A stretch of DNA of 38,697 nucleotides from SZUA-254 sp031379665 (GTDB lineage Bacteria > Bacteroidota > Ignavibacteria > UBA10030 > SZUA-254): NCBI GenBank assembly GCA_031379665.1, contig JANNFI010000030.1:1-38697 (forward strand), written 5' to 3'. Under the pieces are notes generated by a model, which did no database searches, was not told the origin of the DNA, and was given only the letters and a program-made list of their open reading frames with translations. A program made the position numbers and the translations under genes. Below, piece after piece: positions 1 through 7,299 of the stretch. The first letter of the stretch is position 1, and each line of letters opens with the position of its first letter.

Positions 1-178
1 GATTATGGGCCATCGCGGAGAGTAACACCGCCATGCACTCTCTTTTGGTCCACGATGTACCGGGTGTCTGAACGACGTCGTCGCTGCTCGTAAAGCATCC
101 TGTGATACTCAGCGCAGTCAACGTGACGGTGAAATACGTTATGAATCGACCCCGTCTCATTGCATCAATCAGGCTCAC
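1..178 (-). CDS. Lipoprotein, 5' part only (runs off left edge)
   Basis: The visible 59 codons start with GTG at 178 and read MSLIDAMRRGRFITYF..., followed by a hydrophobic stretch ending in I-T-G-C at residues 24-27. This looks like a lipobox, so the mature protein would begin with a lipidated cysteine followed by a Ser/Asp-rich segment. The GTG start is preferred over the in-frame ATG at 160 because a GGAGG ribosome binding site (185-189) sits 6 bases upstream of it, and the GTG overlaps the TGA stop of the thioredoxin-like gene as GTGA. No family can be named, because the rest of the gene lies outside the window. Translational coupling to a periplasm-facing thioredoxin-like protein suggests a shared envelope role, which is inference. 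Confidence 0.7.
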   Translation of the reverse strand, partial: MSLIDAMRRGRFITYFTVTLTALSITGCFTSSDDVVQTPGTSWTKRECMAVLLSAMAHN

Positions 179-762
179 AAGTGGCCTCCGGAATAATGGA
201 TTGATGAATCACGAATGGCGGTCACAAGGCCTGGTATCATCGTCACATCAAACCGTCCGCGCCAAACGTGAGTTATGATACCAAGGGGGGAGACGACAAC
301 CGTTTGCGGCACCCCTCCGATTTTATAGTTTGACATCAATGAGGTGTCGGCATTCAAGACTATTGTAAAGGGAATCGCTTGATGCTCCTTTAACAGTTTT
401 GTCGGTCCAATATCGTCGAGTGAGATACCGACGATATTGCACTCAACGGAATCCAGTATTGTTGAACTGCTTTTCCATGCGGTGAATGATTCCTCACAAT
501 GTGGGCAGGTCGTGGTGAAAATAAAGAGGATGGTCGGGACCGTTTGATGATCGAACGAAAGGCTGTCAACTTCATTCGCCAGGCTTTTAATCCTGATCGG
601 CAAGGCATTCGAGCTGATAACCGAGGTGTCGGTTTCGAGAGGCGTGGTACCGTTAAGTTCCGCCTTCAAGGATGTGTTCTCCAGGGCAAGGAATATCGTG
701 GCGCAGCACGACAGGAGGATGAGGGTAATCAAAACGACGTCGACGAGTTTGATCGGTATCAT
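175..762 (-). CDS. Membrane-anchored thioredoxin-like (TlpA/redoxin-type) protein
   Basis: This 195-aa protein has one N-terminal membrane segment (about residues 7-27, rich in V, L, I and C), a roughly 45-residue linker, and then a thioredoxin-like domain. The active-site motif is T-T-C-P-H-C near residues 84-89, and a G-G-V-P-Q segment (about 153-157) supplies the cis-proline loop typical of the fold. The CPHC pair resembles DsbA, and the overall layout resembles TlpA/ResA-type periplasmic thiol oxidoreductases. The likely role is reduction or oxidation of cysteines in exported proteins. AGGAG lies 7 bases before the ATG, and a consensus promoter lies about 105 bases upstream. The coding sequence is clearly lower in GC than the genes further right. 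The exact substrate is unknown. Confidence 0.82.
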   Translation of the reverse strand: MIPIKLVDVVLITLILLSCCATIFLALENTSLKAELNGTTPLETDTSVISSNALPIRIKSLANEVDSLSFDHQTVPTILFIFTTTCPHCEESFTAWKSSSTILDSVECNIVGISLDDIGPTKLLKEHQAIPFTIVLNADTSLMSNYKIGGVPQTVVVSPLGIITHVWRGRFDVTMIPGLVTAIRDSSIHYSGGHL

Positions 763-874
763 CGAGCCACTCCTGAATATGGGTACATTGCAGGGACGAA
801 CGGGAGGCGATGAACTATCTCGGGAGGAAGCGGGATGCGAAACGGAAACATTCGACGGAGCGCATCCTGAGAGG

Positions 875-903
875 AATATATATTCTTATGATTCGAATGT
901 CAA
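875..903 (-). promoter_or_regulatory. Sigma70-like promoter for the thioredoxin-like gene
   Basis: Read on the minus strand, a perfect TTGACA -35 box (898-903) is separated by exactly 17 bases from TATATT (875-880). Predicted transcription starts near 868, leaving a leader of about 105 bases before the ATG at 762. The gap 763-1089 otherwise holds only this promoter and the tRNA terminator. Confidence 0.7.
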
Positions 904-1013
904 TGGGTAATGATCTCCAGTTGAAGGCTCACTCACCAGAAAGGGCTTCACAATATTGTTATGGATTCGTAGGTGACGGCCATAATCCTGATCGGGACCA
1001 TGTATGGAGGGGG

Positions 1014-1045
1014 AAACACAAAAGGCCGGAATATCTTCCGGCCTT
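1014..1045 (-). terminator. Rho-independent terminator of the tRNA-Leu gene
   Basis: A perfect 8-bp stem (GGCCGGAA at 1024-1031 with TTCCGGCC at 1036-1043, 4-base loop, extended by two A-T pairs) is followed on the minus strand by TTTTGTGTTT. It lies 45 bases past the 3' end of the tRNA and faces the same way. Confidence 0.8.
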
Positions 1046-1089
1046 CTGAATAACCAATCAAACCAACCTATAAATGCATCTTTTCTTCG

Positions 1090-1173
1090 TGCCCGGAACA
1101 GGACTTGAACCTGCATGCCCTCACGGGCACTAGCTCCTGAAGCTAGCGTGTCTGCCAATTTCACCATCCGGGC
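1090..1173 (-). tRNA. tRNA-Leu, anticodon CAG
   Basis: The 84-base RNA folds as a class II tRNA. It has a 7-bp acceptor stem GCCCGGA/TCCGGGC, a D arm starting GTG...CAC, and an anticodon stem CTAGC/GCTAG with loop TTCAGGA, which gives anticodon CAG (reads CUG). The long variable arm has stem TGCCC/GGGCA, and the T arm has loop TTCAAGT. The discriminator base is A. The 3' CCA is not encoded, as the genome continues CGA. The long variable arm and A73 agree with leucine identity. No strong promoter is seen upstream; a weak TTATAC element lies at 1198-1203. Confidence 0.96.
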
Positions 1174-1291
1174 GGCGAACTTATCGGGAGGAATCCCGTA
1201 TAAGGTTTGAGACGGATGAATTTACAAAATTCCAGCGAGGATAAAAAATCGCCGGGAAAGGTCTGCAGCTCGCCCGATACCGTCCGATTCG

Positions 1292-1320
1292 TTGAGATTA
1301 ACGAATTCTTTCCATATATT
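1292..1320 (+). promoter_or_regulatory. Sigma70-like promoter for the response regulator
   Basis: TTGAGA (1292-1297), a 17-base spacer and TATATT (1315-1320) predict a transcription start near 1327. This lies inside the longest open frame (from 1207), so it supports the downstream ATG at 1357 as the true start. Confidence 0.6.
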
Positions 1321-1356
1321 GAGCGCATCACAGGATGTTTTGAGGCCGAAATTCCG

Positions 1357-1731
1357 ATGAGTCAGAAGAAAACCATACTGTTCCTTGAAGACGAGAAGGA
1401 ATACCTTGCAACCCTGAGCAGCCTGTTGAGGGAACAGGGTTACCTGGTTATCGAAACATCGAAGGCCGAGGACGCCCTGTCGGAAATCGGCAAGGGCCGT
1501 CCGGACATGATCCTGGCGGACATCAAGCTGCCGGGGGCCGATGGGTTCGATTTTTTCGAGCAGGTCAGGAAGATAGACAACTGCAAGGGAGTGCCGTTCA
1601 TTTTCCTCACGGCCTACAACAACCTCGAAGCCGAGTTGTATGCGAAGAAGCACGGCGCCGCCGATTACATCACCAAACCGTTCGATTTCGAGTATCTGAT
1701 CGCCAGGATCCACCAGCTGACCCCTCCCTGA
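1357..1731 (+). CDS. Stand-alone response regulator receiver domain protein
   Basis: This 124-aa protein is a single CheY-like receiver domain with no output domain. Its phosphoryl-acceptor site is D55 in L-A-D-I-K-L-P, the acidic Mg2+ pocket is E11-D12, the switch threonine is T85 in F-L-T-A, and the conserved lysine is K107 in T-K-P-F. The start at 1357 is chosen because the domain begins right there and because a good promoter lies between 1292 and 1320. A GAGG lies 11 bases before this ATG. The open frame does extend upstream to 1207, but those 50 extra residues look non-coding. No histidine kinase is next to it, so its partner and output are unknown. Receivers of this kind act by phosphorylation-dependent protein contacts. 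Confidence 0.85.
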   Translation: MSQKKTILFLEDEKEYLATLSSLLREQGYLVIETSKAEDALSEIGKGRPDMILADIKLPGADGFDFFEQVRKIDNCKGVPFIFLTAYNNLEAELYAKKHGAADYITKPFDFEYLIARIHQLTPP

Positions 1732-1787
1732 CGGGGGATCGGCCGCCCGGCGAGGAGTATTCTCGTTCCTGGGTACGCCGCCCTCCC

Positions 1788-1803
1788 TGTGATCCTGATC
1801 ACC
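1788..1803. promoter_or_regulatory. Possible CRP/FNR-type operator
   Basis: TGTGA-TCCTGA-TCACC matches the TGTGA-N6-TCACA pattern at 9 of 10 positions and contains the perfect inverted repeat GTGATC-CT-GATCAC. It lies between the receiver gene and the small membrane protein gene. No matching core promoter was recognised, so this is only a candidate. Confidence 0.25.
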
Positions 1804-1869
1804 CCCCAGCGCCCGTCAATTCGCTTTATTACCACCGGTCGCCATTCGTCTATCAAACCGGGTATCACC

Positions 1870-2031
1870 ATGGAGTCCAACAGCGAAATAAGGCGCTTTC
1901 TCGCGTGGACGGGGTTCTTCGCCCTGCTCTCCGTCCCGATCGTCATGCTGCTCCGCAGGAAACGGGCTGAGGACGTGCATCAGCCGTACGCCGAGGAAGG
2001 TAACGTCTTCGAATCCGAACTCGAGGGCTGA
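1870..2031 (+). CDS. Small single-pass membrane protein, unknown function
   Basis: The 53-aa product has one predicted membrane segment (about residues 10-29, F-L-A-W-T-G-F-F-A-L-L-S), directly followed by the basic stop-transfer cluster R-R-K-R and a polar acidic tail. The basic cluster after the helix suggests the tail lies in the cytoplasm. I chose the ATG at 1870 because the frame upstream of it (open back to 1789) lacks protein-like character. No clear ribosome binding site is present, which weakens the call. It converges on the PBP gene with a 33-base gap. I do not recognise the family. Confidence 0.45.
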   Translation: MESNSEIRRFLAWTGFFALLSVPIVMLLRRKRAEDVHQPYAEEGNVFESELEG

Positions 2032-2064
2032 GCGCCCAGTTCCCGAGCGGCCCCATCACGCGTT

Positions 2065-4275
2065 TTAGAAACTGATCGAGTTCTTCGATTTCTTCCGGCC
2101 CGACTGCCAGCTCGTATGGAGCGCGCAATCGCCCGGGGGATACGCCTTGTTGAACACCTCCTCGTAGACGTCGGTGCAGTACGGCGTCGCCTTCTTCTTC
2201 GATTCCACGCAGATCGTGTCGCGCTCGATGCCCTCTGGCATCACGAAGTACTCCATCGGCATGCCGATCGACTGGTCCGCGTACACGTCGTGCATGAATC
2301 TTCCCCAGATCGGCGCTGCGGCGCGGCCACCCTGGCCGTCGTTATTCGTGAAGTGGACGCTCTTGTTGTCGAAACCGATCCACACCCCCGCGGTGATGCT
2401 CGGCGTGAAGCCGATGAACCACGCGTCGGCGAATTCCTGCGTCGTGCCGGTCTTGCCTGCGGCGGGCCCGCCGAAGAAGTTCCTTACCCTGATGCCGCTC
2501 CCGAAGTTGACGTTCCCCTCGAGCATCGAGGTCATCAGGTAGGAGGTCTCTTTGGAGAGCACCTCGCGCCGCCTGGGCTGGTTCTCCTCAATCACGTTTC
2601 CGTACTTGTCCTCGATCCGCAGGATCGCGACCGGTTCGACGGCCACACCCTCGTTGGCGTAGATGCCGTACGCCGAGACGATCTCCAGCGGCTGGACTTC
2701 GCCCGTCCCGATCGCGAGGGACTCGTACGGGGGGAGCTCCGAGCGGATGCCCATCCTCCTGGCGTACTCGATCACCTGCTTGACGGGCGCGATCTCCATG
2801 ATCGTGCGGATCGCCACGAGGTTGATCGATTGGGCGAGGGCCTCGCGCAGAGTGCTCTTGCCCCCGAAGGTGCCGTCGAAATTATTGGGTGCCCACCGCT
2901 TGCCGTCGGCCATCACGAGCGTGATCGGCTGGTTCAGAATCTCGAACGAGGGCGGGTACCCGTTGTCGATCGCGACGGTGTAGACGAAGGGCTTGAAGGC
3001 CGAGCCCGGCTGGCGCTGGATCTGGGTGACGTGGTTCAGCCCGTACTTGAAATTCCTGAAGTTCGACCCCCCCACCATCGCGCGGATGTTGCCGTTCGTG
3101 TGGTCGAGCGCGACGAAGCCCACCTCGATCCGTGCCGCGACGTTTTTGATGCTGTCGACGAAGGCCTGGTCCCGGCTGAGCGCCCTGAAGATGCTGTCGC
3201 GACGTTCCTGCTCAGCGCCGCGGTAGAGGTCCGAGGTCCTGATCGCCTGGGCGACGGCCTGCTTCAGGATATCCGGGTGGGAATTCCACTTCCACGCCTT
3301 GTAGAAGTCCGCCTGGTATTCCTTGAGGTGGCCCTCCACCGCCTTGTTCGCCATCCGTTGCATCCTGCTGTCGAGCGTCGTGTAGACCGACAGGCCGTCG
3401 CGGTAAATGTCGAAGCCGTACTCCTCGGCCTTGTCGATGAGCGTCTGGCGGATCCACTCCACAAAGTGGGGCGCGAGACCGGTTGGGTAGTCCCCGAGCG
3501 CCGGGTTCACGCCGAGCGGGCCCTCTTTCAATAGCTGGTGTTCCTCTTCCGGCAGGTAGCCGTACTTGACCATCTGGCTCAGGACCGTGTTGCGCCGCAT
3601 CAGCGCCCGGTCGGGGTGGTTGAAGGGGTCGTACACGGCCGGTCCACGAAGGAGCCCGATGAGCACGGCCGCCTCCGGCTTCGTGAGGTCCCAGACGTTC
3701 TTGCTGAAGTAGGTCTGCGACGCGGTAGCGATGCCGTAGGCGCTCCTCCCGAAGTATGCCACGCTCAGGTACATCTCGAGGATTTCTTCCTTGGTGTAGT
3801 TCCGTTCGATCTGCACCGCTGTGATGAACTCCCGCAGTTTTCGGGTCACCTTGCCGAAGAGCGACTCGCGGGCGCCCTTGAGGTTGTAGAGGTTGCGCGC
3901 GAGCTGCTGGGTGATGGTGCTTGCGCCTTCGCGGAGCTGGAGGGTGACGATGTTCTTCACCATCGCCCGCGCGAAGCGGGGAAGATCGACGCCCCAGTGA
4001 GAGTTGAAGTTCTTGTCCTCGGTCGCGAGGAGTGCGTCGATGATGTGCGAGGGGAGCTCGTCGAGGGTGATTTTCGCCCGGTTCTTCACGTAGAAGTTGT
4101 CGAGGACCACACCGTCGATGGAGAAGACTTTCGTGGAGAGCTCGGCGCGGGGGTTCTCAAGTTGTTCGAGCGAAGGGAGGCCCGACACCAGGTATACGAA
4201 ATAGACGGCCGTCGCGACCACGGCGATCGTGGCGGCGATGATCGCCTTGTAGCGTTTCCTGATCGTTTTGATCAT
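2065..4275 (-). CDS. mrcA: Class A penicillin-binding protein (PBP1A type)
   Basis: This 736-aa bifunctional peptidoglycan synthase has a short cytoplasmic tail, a membrane anchor at residues 11-31, then a GT51 glycosyltransferase domain (about 55-225) with catalytic E86 in the E-D-K-N-F motif. The transpeptidase domain follows at about 385-690, with S425-A-F-K428 as the acylated serine motif, S483-I-N485 and K608-T-G610. All catalytic motifs are intact and the length is usual for PBP1A. It polymerises lipid II and crosslinks the stem peptides on the periplasmic face. It is last in the run dsbD-N-like, lpxH, PBP, beginning 13 bases after the lpxH stop. No good ribosome binding site is seen, so it may depend on read-through from upstream translation. 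Confidence 0.95.
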   Translation of the reverse strand: MIKTIRKRYKAIIAATIAVVATAVYFVYLVSGLPSLEQLENPRAELSTKVFSIDGVVLDNFYVKNRAKITLDELPSHIIDALLATEDKNFNSHWGVDLPRFARAMVKNIVTLQLREGASTITQQLARNLYNLKGARESLFGKVTRKLREFITAVQIERNYTKEEILEMYLSVAYFGRSAYGIATASQTYFSKNVWDLTKPEAAVLIGLLRGPAVYDPFNHPDRALMRRNTVLSQMVKYGYLPEEEHQLLKEGPLGVNPALGDYPTGLAPHFVEWIRQTLIDKAEEYGFDIYRDGLSVYTTLDSRMQRMANKAVEGHLKEYQADFYKAWKWNSHPDILKQAVAQAIRTSDLYRGAEQERRDSIFRALSRDQAFVDSIKNVAARIEVGFVALDHTNGNIRAMVGGSNFRNFKYGLNHVTQIQRQPGSAFKPFVYTVAIDNGYPPSFEILNQPITLVMADGKRWAPNNFDGTFGGKSTLREALAQSINLVAIRTIMEIAPVKQVIEYARRMGIRSELPPYESLAIGTGEVQPLEIVSAYGIYANEGVAVEPVAILRIEDKYGNVIEENQPRRREVLSKETSYLMTSMLEGNVNFGSGIRVRNFFGGPAAGKTGTTQEFADAWFIGFTPSITAGVWIGFDNKSVHFTNNDGQGGRAAAPIWGRFMHDVYADQSIGMPMEYFVMPEGIERDTICVESKKKATPYCTDVYEEVFNKAYPPGDCALHTSWQSGRKKSKNSISF

Positions 4276-4288
4276 CGTGATAATCGGG

Positions 4289-5014
4289 TCAGGAGGGCTT
4301 CCAGCACTCGAGGGTCATCATTCCGCCGGAGAGCCGGGCGTATGTGTTGTGGCCGATCCAGTCGCCGAGGTTGACGTAGAGGCCGGCGCCGATCCGTTCC
4401 TCTCGCGGCACGTGCCGGTGCCCCATCACGACGATGTCGTACCCCTCCGCGAGGAGCCGCGCCGCGGCCCGCCGCATCCCGTCCTCCTCGCCGTAGTCCT
4501 TCACCGAAGTGTAGCCGCGGCTCGACTTCGACGACGACCTCGCCAGCGCGACGCCGATGTCGGGATGAACCCACGAGAAGAGCCAGATGGCGAACCGGTT
4601 CCGAAGCACCTTCTTGAGGAATGCGTATCCGTGGTCCCTGGGGTCGAGTCCGTCGCCGTGGTGCATGTAAATTTTTTTCCCTTCCAACTCCATCCCAAAC
4701 GCCTCAGTGTGGGTTTTGATTCCCATCTCCTTCTCGAAAAAATCGCGGATCCAGAAATCGTGGTTCCCGACGAGGAAATGAATCTCCACGCCGGCATCGG
4801 CCAGGTCGTGGAGTTTCGAGAGCACCCGGTGGTACCCCTTCGGAACGACGGTGCGGTACTCGATCCAGGCGTCGAACAGGTCCCCGAGGATGAAGAGGTG
4901 CGAGGCGTCGCGCGAGGCGTGGTCCAGAAAGCCGAGCAGGCGCCGTTGCTTGTCCCGCTCCGCCACGGGCGCCTCGAGCCCCAGGTGGACGTCGGAGATG
5001 AAATAGGCGGTCAT
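4289..5014 (-). CDS. lpxH: UDP-2,3-diacylglucosamine diphosphatase family (LpxH-like)
   Basis: This 241-aa calcineurin-like phosphoesterase has the full metal-binding set: D8-x-H10, G-D45 in L-G-D-L-F-D, G-N84-H85-D86, M-H-H-G-D near residue 118 and G-H-R-H near 200. LpxH cleaves UDP-2,3-diacylglucosamine to lipid X in the fourth step of lipid A synthesis, on the inner face of the inner membrane. The start at 5014 is chosen because its ATG overlaps the TGA of the preceding gene as ATGA, and because the domain begins at once. An open frame back to 5062 adds 16 residues with no family support. Its neighbours (PBP, DsbD-like domain) are also envelope functions. A related LpxH2-type or general phosphoesterase role cannot be excluded. 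Confidence 0.86.
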   Translation of the reverse strand: MTAYFISDVHLGLEAPVAERDKQRRLLGFLDHASRDASHLFILGDLFDAWIEYRTVVPKGYHRVLSKLHDLADAGVEIHFLVGNHDFWIRDFFEKEMGIKTHTEAFGMELEGKKIYMHHGDGLDPRDHGYAFLKKVLRNRFAIWLFSWVHPDIGVALARSSSKSSRGYTSVKDYGEEDGMRRAAARLLAEGYDIVVMGHRHVPREERIGAGLYVNLGDWIGHNTYARLSGGMMTLECWKPS

Positions 5015-5466
5015 TTCACCGTGACGGGGAGCGTGAAGGGCAGGGTTTCCTTCCTGCACCATCCCTCAGCGTCGGAACAGTAGTAATACGTGAGGACGCC
5101 CCTGAGCGCCGCGCGGCCCGTCGCCGCGGTTCTCGCCAGGGAGAACGATTGCCGGACCGGGAGCGAAGCCTTCAGGTACCCTGTCACCGTGTCGGATGGG
5201 ATGACGATCGCCCCGGTCACGATTGCCGGCGCGGCGGAGTCGAGCCGGACGGCCATCGGGGGGACGGCGTTCACGTGAAAGCCCTTCCGCGGGGTGAAGG
5301 TGAATAGGATCTCGGCCATCGCGCCTGGGGCGACCGTGTCGCGCGACGCCGAAACACCGATGCCGACATCGGCGGGCGACTCTTTCAGCTGGGAAACGGC
5401 CGTCGCCGGTAGGGCGAGCAGGGTCAGGGCGAGTATGACGAAAATGAACGGTTTCGTGGAAATCAT
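5011..5466 (-). CDS. Secreted DsbD N-terminal-like (thiol-disulfide) domain protein
   Basis: The 151-aa product has a Sec signal peptide (about residues 1-25, ending A-T-A-V-S-Q), followed by a single immunoglobulin-like domain. The pattern T-P-R-K-G-F-H-V-N-A and, near the C-terminus, Y-Y-Y-C-S-D-A-E-G-W-C resembles the N-terminal periplasmic domain of DsbD, where two cysteines a few residues apart pass electrons to target proteins. Here the two cysteines are six residues apart. The transmembrane and thioredoxin domains of DsbD are absent, so this is a solitary domain needing another electron source. Its stop overlaps the lpxH start (ATGA), so the two are translationally coupled. No clear ribosome binding site is seen at its own ATG. 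Confidence 0.7.
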   Translation of the reverse strand: MISTKPFIFVILALTLLALPATAVSQLKESPADVGIGVSASRDTVAPGAMAEILFTFTPRKGFHVNAVPPMAVRLDSAAPAIVTGAIVIPSDTVTGYLKASLPVRQSFSLARTAATGRAALRGVLTYYYCSDAEGWCRKETLPFTLPVTVK

Positions 5467-5484
5467 GGCATCGATCTGTGAAAG

Positions 5485-5513
5485 ATAAGAAAAAATCTTC
5501 GATTCCTCCTCAA
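5485..5513 (-). promoter_or_regulatory. Weak candidate promoter for the dsbD-N/lpxH/PBP genes
   Basis: On the minus strand TTGAGG (5508-5513) overlaps the stop of the MFS gene and is followed, after 17 bases, by TCTTAT (5485-5490). It may give a second start for the downstream genes, but the boxes match only 4 of 6 each. Confidence 0.3.
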
Positions 5514-6769
5514 CCCGCGCGGCGCACGGGAGGCGCCTCGACGCCCTTCAGGATGACGATGCCGGCGAGGATGAAGACGCCGATCGAGAGGACGGCGACC
5601 CGGTCCCCCGCGAAATCCGAGAGCGCGCCGTAGACGAGAGGGCCGAGGACCGCGGACGACTTGCCGCAGAGGCCGTTGTAGAAACCGAAGAATTCCGCTT
5701 CGCGGTTTTGAGGGGTAAGCAGGGCCATCATGCTCCGGCTCGACGATTGCGTCGACCCGATCGCCACTCCGGCGAAGAGGGCCACGACGTAGAACGCGCC
5801 CACCGTCTGGACGAGGAACGCGCCGATCACGATGCCCACCCAGCCGGTGAGGGTGATGAGGATGGTGCGTTTGGGCCCGATCCGGTCGGTGATGAAGCCG
5901 AAGAGGACCGAACCGAGGATCGCGCTGGTCTGGATCACGGCGAAGAAAATGATGATGTCGGTGTCCGTCATCTTGAGGGTCTCGGCGGCGAAGATGGCCG
6001 CGAACGCGATCACCGTGACGATGGCGTCGTTATAGAGGAAAAACGCGATCAGGAATTTTTTCAGCGGCGCGAGTTCCGCCTGCGTGAGGATGGCCTTGAG
6101 CGTCGAGCGCGATTTCCTCATTCCCTCCCGGATGTAGCCGCGCCGCACGCCCGACGGCGCCGGGGGCTCGGGGACCCAGAAAAAGAGCGGGAGCGAGAAG
6201 AGGAGGAAGAAGCCGCCCGCGATGAGGAAGGAATTCCGCACCGAGTCGAAGTACGCCGGGTCGGATGCGTCGGCGAGGGAGGCCTGGACGAGCAGGAGCA
6301 CCGCGAGGGCCCCCAGGTAGCCCATCGCGAAACCGTAGCCGGAGATCCTCCCGTATCGGGACGGCGGGGCGAGTCCCGGGAGGAACGCGTCGTAGAAGAC
6401 GAGCCCGCCCTCGAAGCCGACGTTCGCCAGGATGAAGAGCGCCATACCCCACGCGACCATCCCGGCGTGGACACTCGAGAGGAGCATCGTGCACCCGGCC
6501 GAGACAATCGTCAGTGCCAGCAGGAACCGCTTCCGGTTCCCGGAGGCGTCGGCGGCGGCACCGAGCGGAGGGGAAAGGAGCGCGGCGATCACCATCGATA
6601 TAGAGACGGCAATCCCCCAGAGGAACCGCTTCCCCCCGGCGACGTGGTTCGTGAAATAGCGGGAGAAGATGACCGTCACGACGATGACGGAGAACGCCGT
6701 GTTGGCGAAATCGAAGAGGGTCCAGGCGAATATCCGGAAGGGACCGGGTCGGCCCGACGGGTGGGACAT
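5510..6769 (-). CDS. MFS transporter, UMF1/Atg22-like family
   Basis: The 419-aa polytopic protein has about 12 predicted helices and begins F-R-I-F-A-W-T-L-F-D-F-A-N-T-A-F, the characteristic start of UMF1 (unknown major facilitator) proteins. A G-S-T-Q-S-S-S-R-S segment in the second half is also typical. Related eukaryotic Atg22 proteins export amino acids from the vacuole; bacterial members have no firmly assigned substrate. Its ATG overlaps the nusB stop as TAATG, so it is translated together with nusB. The adjacent amino-acid dehydrogenase gives a weak contextual hint of amino-acid transport, which is inference only. Confidence 0.85.
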   Translation of the reverse strand: MSHPSGRPGPFRIFAWTLFDFANTAFSVIVVTVIFSRYFTNHVAGGKRFLWGIAVSISMVIAALLSPPLGAAADASGNRKRFLLALTIVSAGCTMLLSSVHAGMVAWGMALFILANVGFEGGLVFYDAFLPGLAPPSRYGRISGYGFAMGYLGALAVLLLVQASLADASDPAYFDSVRNSFLIAGGFFLLFSLPLFFWVPEPPAPSGVRRGYIREGMRKSRSTLKAILTQAELAPLKKFLIAFFLYNDAIVTVIAFAAIFAAETLKMTDTDIIIFFAVIQTSAILGSVLFGFITDRIGPKRTILITLTGWVGIVIGAFLVQTVGAFYVVALFAGVAIGSTQSSSRSMMALLTPQNREAEFFGFYNGLCGKSSAVLGPLVYGALSDFAGDRVAVLSIGVFILAGIVILKGVEAPPVRRAG

Positions 6770-7278
6770 TAACTGCCTTGTCTGGTCTTCCCGGGCGTGG
6801 TGGGTTTAACGTCGTGGGGGAGCGAGAACTCGAGGAGCCCCCGACCCGTCTTGTGCAGGGTGCCGGATTCGCGCATCTGTTCCAGGATCGCGTCCAGAAC
6901 GCCGTTGATGAACCGGCCGCTGTTGGCGGTGCTGAAGGCCTTTCCAATCTCGATGGCTTCGTTGATGGTGACTTTCGGGGGGATGTCGGGGAAGTGAAGG
7001 AGTTCAGCGATGCCCATCCTCAGGATCATCCGGTCGACGACGGCGATCCGGTCCGATTCCCAGTGCATCACCTTCGACTTGATGATGCCGTCGATCTCCT
7101 TGACGTGTTGAAGGACCGAGTGCACGAGGGCCTTCGCGAATTCGAAATCATCCCGATTGGATTTCAAATCCGTGAGGATATTCTCCATGATCGGGACGAT
7201 CGGCTCGCCCGACAATTCGTGGGCGTACAGGACCTGAAGCACCTTTTCTCTTGTCTGCCGCCTTCGCGATGAGGTCAT
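6769..7278 (-). CDS. nusB: Transcription antitermination factor NusB
   Basis: The 169-aa all-helical protein begins S-R-R-R-Q-T-R-E-K-V-L-Q-V-L-Y-A-H-E, the RNA-binding N-terminal helix of NusB, and has the conserved P-P-K-V-T-I-N-E-A-I-E-I-G-K and F-I-N-G-V-L-D segments in the C-terminal half. With NusE it binds boxA RNA and promotes antitermination in rRNA operons. A non-conserved tail of about 25 residues follows the domain. It sits 21 bases after the dehydrogenase gene, with GGAG about 9 bases before its ATG, and overlaps the transporter start. Confidence 0.95.
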   Translation of the reverse strand: MTSSRRRQTREKVLQVLYAHELSGEPIVPIMENILTDLKSNRDDFEFAKALVHSVLQHVKEIDGIIKSKVMHWESDRIAVVDRMILRMGIAELLHFPDIPPKVTINEAIEIGKAFSTANSGRFINGVLDAILEQMRESGTLHKTGRGLLEFSLPHDVKPTTPGKTRQGS

Positions 7279-7299
7279 GGGGATTCTCCGGTTATGCCG

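Noticed and set aside
810..1049. 79-codon plus-strand frame with GGGAGG before its ATG
   Set aside because: Very basic, no domain, and it runs through the minus-strand promoter and the tRNA terminator.
1207..1356. Upstream extension of the response regulator
   Set aside because: Contains the promoter at 1292-1320 and adds no conserved sequence.
2116..3534. 472-codon open frame opposite the PBP gene
   Set aside because: Arg/Asp/Val/His-rich translation with no domain; a high-GC shadow of the real gene on the other strand.
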